DNA of 7,482 bases from assembly GCA_900546085.1 (NCBI GenBank), contig URBS01000107.1:1-7482 (forward strand). Direction: 5' to 3'. A model generated the notes under the pieces. That model worked only from the letters and a program-made list of their open reading frames with translations. It ran no database searches and was not told the DNA's origin. A program made the position numbers and the translations under genes. This DNA is from an uncultured Collinsella sp. GTDB taxonomy: Bacteria > Actinomycetota > Coriobacteriia > Coriobacteriales > Coriobacteriaceae. Positions 1 through 6,030 of the stretch are shown here, one piece after another. Within the stretch, counting starts at the first letter, position 1. The number at the start of each line of letters is the position of its first letter.

Positions 1-30
1 TACCCGCTCCCGCCCGATGGGGCAAGACAG

Positions 31-119
31 CTAATTTGGGACGGGGCTTTTTTGACTACTTTTTGACTGGTGGGGCATCAGGGTGGCGAAAGTAGTCAAG
101 GAGGCCCCGTCCTAAATAG
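31..119. repeat. Inverted repeat 1, long hairpin
   Basis: Arms 31-60 and 91-119 are complementary over about 29 positions with one bulged base, around a 30-nt loop. Key blocks are the GGGACGGGGC / GCCCCGTCC core and the TTGACTACT / AGTAGTCAA inner part. All four deviations from Watson-Crick pairing become G-U pairs if the plus strand is transcribed, so a plus-strand RNA would pair almost completely. TTTTTGACT also occurs twice in tandem at 49-57 and 61-69. It is not a standard intrinsic terminator, because no T-run follows the right arm. The function is unknown; it could be a dispersed palindromic repeat or a structured RNA. Confidence 0.7.
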
Positions 120-134
120 ACTGATCTGGTGCTG

Positions 135-296
135 TGCCACGAAAAGGGCCCATCTACTACGTTTAGGTCGCAGGGGTCGACCATAGCCGACTTTTTCGAA
201 AATCGGCAAGCTTTCTACCTGCGGTTTTGTTTTTGCAAATTCCGGGATGGTCGAGGGTAGCCGGCTTAACGTAGTAGATGGTCGCATTTCGTGGCA
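135..296. repeat. Inverted repeat 2, 29-bp arms, MITE-like
   Basis: Arms 135-163 and 268-296 are 29 nt each and match at 26 positions in inverted orientation without gaps. The best block is AACGTAGTAGATGG and its complement, and the outer ends read TGCCACGAAA and TTTCGTGGCA. The 104-nt centre holds a smaller hairpin, GCCGA 186-190 with TCGGC 203-207. I see no convincing target-site duplication. Reading frames cross it in several directions, but none has a ribosome binding site or a recognisable domain. It is best read as a non-coding repeat, possibly a miniature mobile element. Confidence 0.65.
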
Positions 297-335
297 AACG
301 GTCCGACCCAAGACCCAAGGCAGCCAACCTCGAAT

Positions 336-430
336 GGCCATTCTCAAAGTTGCGGTGGAATACGGACTGAATTGGCCCCTTAAAGGCAAAAACACTCCGT
401 ATTCCACCGCAACTTATAGGGAGATAGGCC
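336..430. repeat. Inverted repeat 3, perfect 20-bp stem at gene 3' end
   Basis: Positions 347-366 and 396-415 are a perfect 20-bp inverted repeat around a 29-nt loop. Beyond an internal bulge the pairing resumes between GGCCATTCTC (336-345) and GAGATAGGCC (421-430). The outer end touches the TAA stop (433-431) of the minus-strand deaminase-kinase gene, so its mRNA would end in a very stable stem-loop. No U-tract follows on the minus strand, so it is not a canonical intrinsic terminator, though it may protect the 3' end or assist termination. It may equally be a dispersed repeat that landed there. Confidence 0.7.
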
Positions 431-2212
431 TTAGAGGCGAGCGAGGTCATAGGCTTGTGCGGCTGACTCGCCGGTGCAGATAAGGTTGGCTGTGGCTTCT
501 TGCGGATCGAGTGCCCGCTCCAGGTCCATGGGCTTGCGACAGATCGGCAGTACAAGGTCGATGCCCTGCTCGTACACCGCATCCAGGTTGTCGGCGCGAC
601 CGCCCACGACAGCGGCCACCGGCTTGCCATATCGCTTGGCACGGCGGGCCACGCCCACCGGCGCCTTACCGGCGGCGGACTGCTCGTCCATATTGCCCTC
701 GCCCGTTATGACCAGGTCGACATCGCGCACATGTTCGTCAAACCCCACGAGATCGAGCACCGTCTCCACACCCGAGTGTAGCTCCGCACCGAGTGCCAGC
801 AACGCCGCGCCCAAGCCACCGGCAGCGCCCGCGCCGGGCACGCCGAGCACCGAGCCAAATGTCCGTGCGCCCTCGGGTGTGCGCAACAACCCCTGGGCCC
901 GAGCCTCGACAATTGCCGTATCGAGTAGACGACCGTAGCCGACCATCCAGCTGTCGCACCTGCTCAGCGCCTCGGCGTCACCCGTCGGCAAGCCTTTCTG
1001 CCCGCCAAACACCGCTAATGCGCCCCGACGCCCCACGAGCGGATTCTCGACATCCGAAAGCACAACGATACGAGCGCCATCCAAAGCCTGCAGCGCTGGC
1101 GCCAAATCAACGCTCGCCACCCGCTCAAGGCCGGCAAGACCGGGGGCGATATCGCAGCCCTGATCATCGACCACACGCGCGCCCAGCGCCTGCAGCATGC
1201 CGGCGCCGCCGTCGTTGGTGGCACTACCGCCCAAGCCAATATAGATAGTCTTTGCACCCGCGCGAACCGCACGAAGCATCAGTTCGCCCACGCCATAGGT
1301 TGTGGCCGCCAACGCTGCCGATTCCGTGCAAGGCGAATACCCAATACCCGCCGTCTCGGCCATCTCAATGACCGCGGACTCGCGCTCGGCATCTACCAGC
1401 ATCCGGGCAGACACGGGTTCACCAAAGGGACCTGCCACCTCGCAGGTCGAGAGCTCGCCACCACGCGCGGCAACGGCGTCGAGCGTTCCCTCGCCACCAT
1501 CTGCCAGCGGCAAAGCGTTCAGCTCGGCATCGGGCCAAACGCGGCGCACGCCCTCGGCAACCGCTGCCTCCGCCTGCGCGCTCGAAACGCTGCCCTTAAA
1601 GGAGTCAATTGCCAGCAGCACGCGGCGGGGCCGGCGGCACGCAGGACCAAAGTCAACCGCCGTGTCAGCATCCTCACCGGCACCTGCAAGCGCTGCGGCG
1701 TGAGCGGCATGCGCCTCAAGATCGGCCCCACAACCGCAATCAGTGCCGCCCGCTCCGCGCAGACCGCCAAAATAGCTACTCAGCAGCTCGCGGCATTCAT
1801 CCGCCAGGACCCCAGCCGTCACGTTAAACCGATGATTCAGGCGCGAATCGGCATTCAGGTCATACAGCGAACCCAGCGCGCCCGCCTTGGCATCACTCGC
1901 GCCATACACGCAGCGCCCCACGCGCGCGTTAACCATAAGCCCCGCACACATGCAGCAGGGCTCGAGCGTCACGTAGACCGTGCAATCGGAAAGGCGCCAG
2001 CGACCGAGCGACCGAGCGGCAGCGCACAGGGCCGCAAACTCGGCATGAGCCGAAGGATCCTGATCGAGCTCGCGACGATTATGCGCCCGCGCGACAATCT
2101 CGCCCGCGCGCACCACTACGGCTCCGATGGGCACCTCGCCCACCGCCGCGGCGGCGCGCGCCTCCGCCAGCGCCTCACGCATGAACTTCTCGTCGATTTC
2201 GGTGATCGTCAT
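431..2212 (-). CDS. Fused tRNA adenosine deaminase (TadA-like) and glycerate kinase
   Basis: This 593-aa protein has two complete enzyme domains. Residues ~5-152 are a TadA-type deaminase with zinc-site motifs HAE (H56, E58) and PCCMC (C86, C89) and the VPIGAVVV strand. TadA converts A34 to inosine in tRNA-Arg(ACG). Residues ~196-593 form a type-1 (GlxK/GarK) glycerate kinase, which phosphorylates D-glycerate with ATP. Its motifs are DSFKGS (203-208), LADGGEGT (236-243), GLGGSATNDGGAG (326-338) and ITGEG near 502-506. The linker (~153-195) is Ala/Gly-rich with a CGC motif. No RBS or good internal start precedes the kinase, so one polypeptide is expected. ATG at 2212 is chosen because AGGGAAGG lies about 6 nt upstream. 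An in-frame GTG at 2263 abuts the tRNA gene and lacks an RBS. Both domain assignments are firm; the meaning of the fusion is not. Confidence 0.9.
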   Translation of the reverse strand: MTITEIDEKFMREALAEARAAAAVGEVPIGAVVVRAGEIVARAHNRRELDQDPSAHAEFAALCAAARSLGRWRLSDCTVYVTLEPCCMCAGLMVNARVGRCVYGASDAKAGALGSLYDLNADSRLNHRFNVTAGVLADECRELLSSYFGGLRGAGGTDCGCGADLEAHAAHAAALAGAGEDADTAVDFGPACRRPRRVLLAIDSFKGSVSSAQAEAAVAEGVRRVWPDAELNALPLADGGEGTLDAVAARGGELSTCEVAGPFGEPVSARMLVDAERESAVIEMAETAGIGYSPCTESAALAATTYGVGELMLRAVRAGAKTIYIGLGGSATNDGGAGMLQALGARVVDDQGCDIAPGLAGLERVASVDLAPALQALDGARIVVLSDVENPLVGRRGALAVFGGQKGLPTGDAEALSRCDSWMVGYGRLLDTAIVEARAQGLLRTPEGARTFGSVLGVPGAGAAGGLGAALLALGAELHSGVETVLDLVGFDEHVRDVDLVITGEGNMDEQSAAGKAPVGVARRAKRYGKPVAAVVGGRADNLDAVYEQGIDLVLPICRKPMDLERALDPQEATANLICTGESAAQAYDLARL

Positions 2213-2224
2213 CGTTCGCCTTCC

Positions 2225-2253
2225 CTGTTGCAAATTCAAAACGATGCTATCAT
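2225..2253 (+). promoter_or_regulatory. Candidate promoter of tRNA-Ser
   Basis: TATCAT at 2248-2253 is a reasonable -10 box, placed about 10 nt before the mature tRNA 5' end. The best -35 at usual spacing is CTGTTG (2225-2230, 17-nt spacer), a poor match. The whole site lies in the 51-bp gap to the divergent deaminase-kinase start, so any promoter for that gene must overlap it. The call rests on motif and position alone. Confidence 0.35.
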
Positions 2254-2263
2254 TACGACTCAC

Positions 2264-2353
2264 GGAGAGATGGCAGAGCGGTTGAATGCGGCGGTCTTGA
2301 AAACCGTTGAGCGCGAGAGCGTTCCGGGGGTTCGAATCCCCCTCTCTCCGCCA
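2264..2353 (+). tRNA. tRNA-Ser(UGA)
   Basis: A full class-II tRNA cloverleaf of 90 nt including an encoded CCA (2351-2353). The acceptor stem is GGAGAGA (2264-2270) with TCTCTCC (2343-2349), and the discriminator base is G2350. The anticodon loop CTTGAAA gives anticodon TGA at 2298-2300, reading UCA and other UCN serine codons. The long variable arm (GCGC-GAGA-GCGT core) is typical of tRNA-Ser, and the T arm is GGGGG-TTCGAAT-CCCCC. The gene faces away from the deaminase-kinase gene and converges on tetR, whose stop codon is three bases beyond the CCA. No T-rich terminator is visible after the tRNA. Confidence 0.96.
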
Positions 2354-2356
2354 CTT

Positions 2357-2953
2357 TTAGTGATGCACCGGCGTCATGGTTCGCTCGAACAGTGCATCGA
2401 CCACGTCGGCTATCTCAGGTCGACGTTCAAGATCGTGGCCCGATTCCCACCATATCGTGAAAAGTCGAATAATACCGCCGGCGACAAACTCAGACGTCGT
2501 CTCGAGTGACACGGGGGCCAGGGCATCCTCGGCAAGCACGTTCATCACACGCTCGCGGATGGAGCGGGCAATGCGGTCGCAAATAACGTTGGTCAGCATG
2601 CCCGACATGCTGCTTGCCAAAATGTTATCCATGAGCTGCTCGTGCGCCAGAATCAAATCCATGGCATCGTCCAAAATCGCGTGCCGAAGCGCGCGCACGT
2701 CCTCGGCAGACACTGCGCCGGCCTCATCGGGCTGTTTTTGCGGCAAGCCCGACATAAGCTCATCGATATAAAAGGCAAAGTAATCGTTCTTGTCGCGAAA
2801 GTGCTTGTAGAACGTCGTACGGCGAATCATGGCGCGGTCGCACAGCATGGCAACCGTCAGGTCCTCAAAACGATGCTCCTCGAGAAGTTCGGTGAAGGCA
2901 TCGAACAGGGCGCGGTAGGTTTTCTTAATGCGAAGGTCCACTGGTATCGCCAT
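2357..2953 (-). CDS. TetR/AcrR-family transcriptional regulator
   Basis: The 198-aa product has a TetR N-terminal DNA-binding domain at ~8-55. The helix-turn-helix is around 31-51 (DLTVAMLCDRAMIRRTTFYK) and is followed by HFRDKNDYF, the usual junction to the ligand-binding part. The C-terminal half is helical. FVAGGIIRLFTIWWESG near the end recalls the C-terminal domain seen in DhaS-like regulators (inference). The ligand is unknown. ATG at 2953 is chosen because translation upstream of it does not look like protein; its Shine-Dalgarno (TGAGG) is very close. GTG at 2941 (residue 5) is an alternative start. The gene is divergent from lemA, so it may repress itself or lemA. Family certain, target uncertain. 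Confidence 0.9.
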   Translation of the reverse strand: MAIPVDLRIKKTYRALFDAFTELLEEHRFEDLTVAMLCDRAMIRRTTFYKHFRDKNDYFAFYIDELMSGLPQKQPDEAGAVSAEDVRALRHAILDDAMDLILAHEQLMDNILASSMSGMLTNVICDRIARSIRERVMNVLAEDALAPVSLETTSEFVAGGIIRLFTIWWESGHDLERRPEIADVVDALFERTMTPVHH

Positions 2954-3083
2954 CCTCAGGGCAAAGACAACACTCGACAATCTGTCGCATATCTTACACC
3001 TGTACCTCGCGCGCTTTGCCCCGGTGCCAACCCCGCCGAAAACATAACGCTTACCGGAAAGTTCGGCACGGCAAAACGTTGCG

Positions 3084-3105
3084 GGTATACTAGTAGCGTT
3101 ATACC
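3084..3105. promoter_or_regulatory. Candidate operator and -10 region upstream of lemA
   Basis: GGTATA (3084-3089) and TATACC (3100-3105) form a 22-bp inverted repeat with a 10-bp spacer. A good -10 box for lemA, TATACT (3086-3091), lies inside it. The best -35 at usual spacing is TTCGGC (3062-3067), which is weak. A dimeric TetR-family protein bound here would block polymerase, and such a gene is transcribed divergently from 2953. A second short palindrome, CGACA-ATC-TGTCG (2975-2987), nearer the tetR start, is an alternative site. Assigning either to this TetR is inference. Confidence 0.35.
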
Positions 3106-3152
3106 AACGGCAGCTGGCGCATGCCGCCGCGGCCATTCGAAACGGAGACATC

Positions 3153-3704
3153 ATGATTACCGTCATCATCGGCATCGTTGTTGTCATTGTGATTGTCTGC
3201 GCCATCGCCGGCATCTACAACAACATGGTCACCAAGCGTAACCGCATCGATAACGCCTGGCAGAACATCGATACGCAGCTGCAGCGCCGCAACGACCTGA
3301 TCCCCAACCTGGTCGAGACCGTCAAGGGCTACGCCAAGCACGAGCAGGAGACGCTTTCCGCCGTGATCAGCGCGCGCAACACCGCCGTCAAGGCCACCAC
3401 GCCCGAGGCCAAGATGGAAGCCGACAACGTGCTGACCGGTGCGCTGCGCCAGCTCTTCGCCGTAGCCGAGGCCTATCCCGACCTTAAGGCAAACACCAAC
3501 TTCACGCAGCTGCAGGCATCGCTCGAAGATACCGAGAACAAGATTAGCTATGCACGCCAGAGCTACAACGACTGCGTGCTCAGCTACAACAACGCCATTC
3601 AGACGTTCCCGGCTGTCATCTTTGCCGGCATCTTCCAGTTTAAGGAGCGCCAGGGCTTCGAGGCCGCCGAAGCAGCCCGCCAGGCCCCGACCGTCAAGTT
3701 CTAG
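3153..3704 (+). CDS. LemA family membrane protein
   Basis: The 183-aa product has the length and layout of LemA proteins. One N-terminal membrane segment (~2-21, rich in Ile and Val) is followed by YNNMVTKRNRIDNAWQNID (22-40) and the family signature QLQRRNDLIPNLVETVKGY (42-60). A helical region follows, ending near FPAVIFAGIFQFKERQGF. The N terminus is probably outside the membrane with the helical domain cytoplasmic or cell-surface facing; topology cannot be settled here. The biochemical role of LemA proteins is not established. ATG at 3153 has GGAG at 3144-3147, 5 nt upstream. LemA often sits beside a TPM-domain or HtpX-like gene; here it stands alone, with its own terminator and a divergent tetR. 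Confidence 0.93.
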   Translation: MITVIIGIVVVIVIVCAIAGIYNNMVTKRNRIDNAWQNIDTQLQRRNDLIPNLVETVKGYAKHEQETLSAVISARNTAVKATTPEAKMEADNVLTGALRQLFAVAEAYPDLKANTNFTQLQASLEDTENKISYARQSYNDCVLSYNNAIQTFPAVIFAGIFQFKERQGFEAAEAARQAPTVKF

Positions 3705-3740
3705 TAGTTTGACAGCGCATCCTTAATCGGCCAAATGCAT

Positions 3741-3787
3741 AAACCGCCCCATCGAATGCATACTTCGACGGGGCGGTTTCCTTTTTT
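3741..3787 (+). terminator. Intrinsic terminator of lemA
   Basis: A 15-bp stem (3741-3755 with 3765-3779, one A-C mismatch) with a GC-rich AAACCGCCCC / GGGGCGGTTT core and a 9-nt loop is followed by CC and six T residues (3782-3787). It lies 37 nt after the lemA stop codon and is oriented for plus-strand transcripts. Confidence 0.93.
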
Positions 3788-3810
3788 GCAAAGGTCCCCC
3801 TCTATGCACC

Positions 3811-4011
3811 GTGCATTTTTAGGAGTATTCAACATAACCAAGAGCTTCGGGTGCCACGATAAATGCCAAAGAGCGCGAATATCCCTGCAAATCAAACGCT
3901 GCCAGCCCATAACCCCGCCCATCATTCGTAGAAAACATCGAGAAATCCCGATTTTTTGCCCGAGGTCGGTATGCAGGGGCCTTCGATTGCAGAATACTCG
4001 CAAAAATGCAC
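3811..4011. repeat. 201-bp block with 20-bp terminal inverted repeats
   Basis: GTGCATTTTTAGGAGTATTC (3811-3830) and GAATACTCGCAAAAATGCAC (3992-4011) are inverted copies of each other at 18 of 20 positions. Together they bound a 201-bp block inside a stretch (3788-4213) with no firm gene. There is no transposase and no clear target-site duplication. The left end overlaps a small palindrome, ATGCAC-C-GTGCAT (3804-3816). On the minus strand a frame stays open across most of the block and stops inside the left arm (TAA at 3821-3819). Its only ATG (3938) gives 39 aa, including STNDGRGYGLAAFDLQGY, with no ribosome binding site. It fits a MITE-like element or the remnant of a short gene. Confidence 0.6.
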
Positions 4012-4167
4012 GCCGCTCCCTATGGGACCCGTCTGCAGCAGGCGCGAAGCGAATCGGAGCCCAGCTGGATGGGGCATGGGACGATGCTAGGCGTGCTCGT
4101 GGCCCTGCCGCAGGCCTTTGGTGCTGTGGAAAACGCCCGTGTTCGCGTCTGGCTGTGTGGTAAATGA
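4006..4167 (+). CDS. Doubtful 53-aa open frame
   Basis: A small frame from ATG 4006 to TGA 4167 encodes 53 aa, with MLGVLVALPQAFGAVENARV in its second half. It starts inside the right arm of the TIR-bounded block and has no Shine-Dalgarno; the bases before it are CTCGCAAAA. No family is recognised. In DNA of this GC content such a frame can arise by chance, and other frames of the same stretch are also open. It is listed because it is one of few candidates in the gap between the lemA terminator and the suf terminator. Confidence 0.12.
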   Translation: MHAAPYGTRLQQARSESEPSWMGHGTMLGVLVALPQAFGAVENARVRVWLCGK

Positions 4168-4213
4168 CAGACGGGGTGCCGGACGCGCGGACTTTGTGCG
4201 TTCGCGCTCATTA

Positions 4214-4247
4214 GAAAAAACAGAGCCGCCCGTATCGGGCGGCTCGG
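4214..4247 (-). terminator. Intrinsic terminator of the suf operon
   Basis: Read on the minus strand, a perfect 10-bp stem (4245-4236 with 4232-4223, GAGCCGCCCG / CGGGCGGCTC, loop ATA) is followed by a run of six T residues (complement of A 4215-4220). It lies about 30 nt after the sufU stop codon and would end the sufBDSU transcript. Confidence 0.93.
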
Positions 4248-4277
4248 CAATCAAAAACCTTGGATTTGGGGCATACG

Positions 4278-4712
4278 CTACTGGTTTGCTTGCCCCTCGA
4301 GCATGCCGTCGAGGGTGCGCCAGGCGAGCTCGGCGCATTTGACGCGGGCGGGCATGTGCGAGATGTCCTGAAGCTGGGCGGCTTCGTCCAGGTCTTCCAA
4401 GTCCTCCTCGGAGAGCTTCTCGCCGCGGATCATGGCGAGGAAGAGTCCCGCCAAGCGACGTGCCTCCTCGACGGTCTCGCCGGTGATGAGGTCGGCCATG
4501 ATGTCGGCACTGGCCTGGCTGATGGCGCAGCCGTGGCCGGTAAAGGAGGCCTCCTCGATCACGCCGTTCTCAACGCGCAACTGCAAGGTGAGCTCGTCTC
4601 CGCAGCTGGGGTTGATGCCGTCGTGCTCGTGCGTGGGAGCATCCATCTCGTACTTATAGTCGGGGTGCGAGTTGTGCTCCATAAATGTGGTGGAGGTGTA
4701 AAGGTTACCCAT
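4278..4712 (-). CDS. sufU: SufU-type sulfur acceptor / Fe-S assembly protein
   Basis: The 144-aa protein belongs to the IscU/NifU-N fold. It carries the zinc-ligand set of SufU: C37 and D39 (NPSCGD), C62 (GHGCAIS) and C126 (ARVKCAELAW). The stretch of about 20 residues before C126 (SEEDLEDLDEAAQLQDIS) is the insertion that separates SufU from IscU. In characterised Gram-positive systems SufU accepts sulfur from the SufS active-site cysteine and passes it on to the SufBCD scaffold; that role is inferred here from family and from its place just after sufS. ATG at 4712 overlaps the sufS stop by 8 nt and has GGAG 8 nt upstream. An in-frame extension to 4805 would run inside sufS and is not protein-like. 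It is the last gene before the operon terminator. Confidence 0.96.
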   Translation of the reverse strand: MGNLYTSTTFMEHNSHPDYKYEMDAPTHEHDGINPSCGDELTLQLRVENGVIEEASFTGHGCAISQASADIMADLITGETVEEARRLAGLFLAMIRGEKLSEEDLEDLDEAAQLQDISHMPARVKCAELAWRTLDGMLEGQANQ

Positions 4713-6030
4713 TGAACGTGCTCCAAACGTGATGCAGACCGGCGATGAACTTGTCGATGTCGGCCTTGTCGTTGTAGAAGGCCACGCTGGCGCGGCAGCA
4801 GGCAAGGTTCTCGACGCCCAGCCAGGTGAGCAGTGGCTGCGCGCAGTGGTGGCCGGCGCGGATGCAGACGCCGTCCATGTCCATGATGCTCGCGACGTCG
4901 TGCGGGTGGATGCCCTTGACGTTAAAGCTCACAACGCCGTGGTGGTTGTCCCAATAGATGGAGCCGATGATCTGGACAAAGTCGAGCTGCATGAGTTCGC
5001 CCATCAGATAGTGGACGAGTGCCTGCTCGCGGGTCTGGATGTTCTCGTAACCCACCGTGTTGACCAGGTAGTCGAGTGCCGCACCCGTGGCGAAGATGCC
5101 GGCGGCGTCCTGCGTACCCGCCTCGAACTTCTCGGGGACAGGAGCCCAGACGGCGTCCTGCTCGGTGACCGAATCGATCATCTCGCCGCCGGTTAGCATG
5201 GGCGGCATGGCGTTGAGCAGGTCCATCTTGCCCCACAGCACGCCGATGCCCATGGGGCCCATGGCCTTGTGCGCGCTAAAGGCAAAGAAGTCGGCGCCCA
5301 GATCGGCCACATTGACTGGCATGTGCGGCAGCGACTGTGCGCCGTCGACGACCAGATAGCCGCCGTACTTGTGCACGAGCTTGCCGAGGTTCTTGACCGG
5401 GTTCTCGACGCCCAGCACGTTGGAGACCTGTCCCACGGCTAGGATCTTGGTCTTGGGACCCACCTTGGCAAGAACCTCCTCGGTGGTGAGCTGGCCGGTC
5501 TTGGTGGGGTAGAGGTAGACGAGCTTGGCGCCGGTCTCACGGCAGACCTGCTGCCACGGAATCAGGTTGGAGTGGTGCTCCATGATAGTGATGACGACCT
5601 CGTCGCCCGGTTCGAGCACTGTGGGCGCAAAGCTCTTGGCGACCAGGTTGAGCGACTCGCTCGTGTTGCGGGTGAAGACGATCTCGTTGGCGTTGGGGGC
5701 GCCGATGACGTCGACGATCTGTTGGCGCACCTTTGCGATGGCCTCGGTGGCCTCGACGGACAGCGAGTACAGGCCGCGCAGGGGGTTGGCGTTCAGGCGC
5801 TGGTAGAAGTCGCGCTCGGCATCGAGCACGCAGGCAGGGCGCTGTGCGGTTGCGGCGCTATCGAGGAACGCGATCTCGGGGTGCTGCTGGAACAGCGGGA
5901 ACTGCGCCTTGTAGGGGTTGGTCTCGATGTCGATGGTAGGCCAGCCGCGCGAGGCCTCGTCACTGGCGTCGAGCTCCATAGGCTCCGGTGCGGTACAGGT
6001 GTCACATTTAACGTGCTCGGTATCGATCAT
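4705..6030 (-). CDS. sufS: SufS cysteine desulfurase
   Basis: A 441-aa PLP-dependent class-V aminotransferase of the SufS (type II) group, which removes sulfur from L-cysteine to give alanine and an enzyme persulfide. Visible active-site residues are K255 for PLP (SAHK), H152 (EHHSN), D229 (VVDGAQS), the catalytic C396 in RAGHHCAQP, and R413 (CCRAS). The short segment around C396 fits type II rather than IscS. The start at 6030 is firm: GAGGAGG lies 7 nt upstream, and ATGA joins the start to the sufD stop with a 4-nt overlap. Compared with ordinary SufS of about 405-410 aa there is an extra N-terminal stretch of roughly 30 residues, containing C9-D-T-C12. Its job is unknown. Sulfur is expected to go to the SufU made by the next gene. 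Confidence 0.97.
   Translation of the reverse strand: MIDTEHVKCDTCTAPEPMELDASDEASRGWPTIDIETNPYKAQFPLFQQHPEIAFLDSAATAQRPACVLDAERDFYQRLNANPLRGLYSLSVEATEAIAKVRQQIVDVIGAPNANEIVFTRNTSESLNLVAKSFAPTVLEPGDEVVITIMEHHSNLIPWQQVCRETGAKLVYLYPTKTGQLTTEEVLAKVGPKTKILAVGQVSNVLGVENPVKNLGKLVHKYGGYLVVDGAQSLPHMPVNVADLGADFFAFSAHKAMGPMGIGVLWGKMDLLNAMPPMLTGGEMIDSVTEQDAVWAPVPEKFEAGTQDAAGIFATGAALDYLVNTVGYENIQTREQALVHYLMGELMQLDFVQIIGSIYWDNHHGVVSFNVKGIHPHDVASIMDMDGVCIRAGHHCAQPLLTWLGVENLACCRASVAFYNDKADIDKFIAGLHHVWSTFNG

Noticed and set aside
96..642. Open frames on both strands across the left repeat region (96-407 and 163-642 minus, 247-483 plus)
   Set aside because: They run through the inverted repeats or into the kinase gene, have no RBS and no recognisable domain, and several frames are open at once.
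2213..2263. Extension of the deaminase-kinase protein to the GTG at 2263
   Set aside because: The GTG directly touches the tRNA gene, has no RBS and would put the tRNA promoter inside coding sequence; ATG 2212 has a good RBS and matches usual TadA N-termini.
2264..2353. tRNA-Ser as an integration site for a genomic island
   Set aside because: No integrase, no direct repeat of the tRNA 3' end and no foreign block next to it.
1700..2509. 269-codon plus-strand frame opposite the deaminase domain
   Set aside because: It covers the whole tRNA-Ser gene and the antisense of two firm genes; its sequence is low-complexity Arg/Ala/His as expected from a shadow frame.
2954..3214. N-terminal extension of the TetR frame to 3214
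   Set aside because: It would overlap the lemA start region and the translated extension is Met/Thr-rich antisense, not protein-like.
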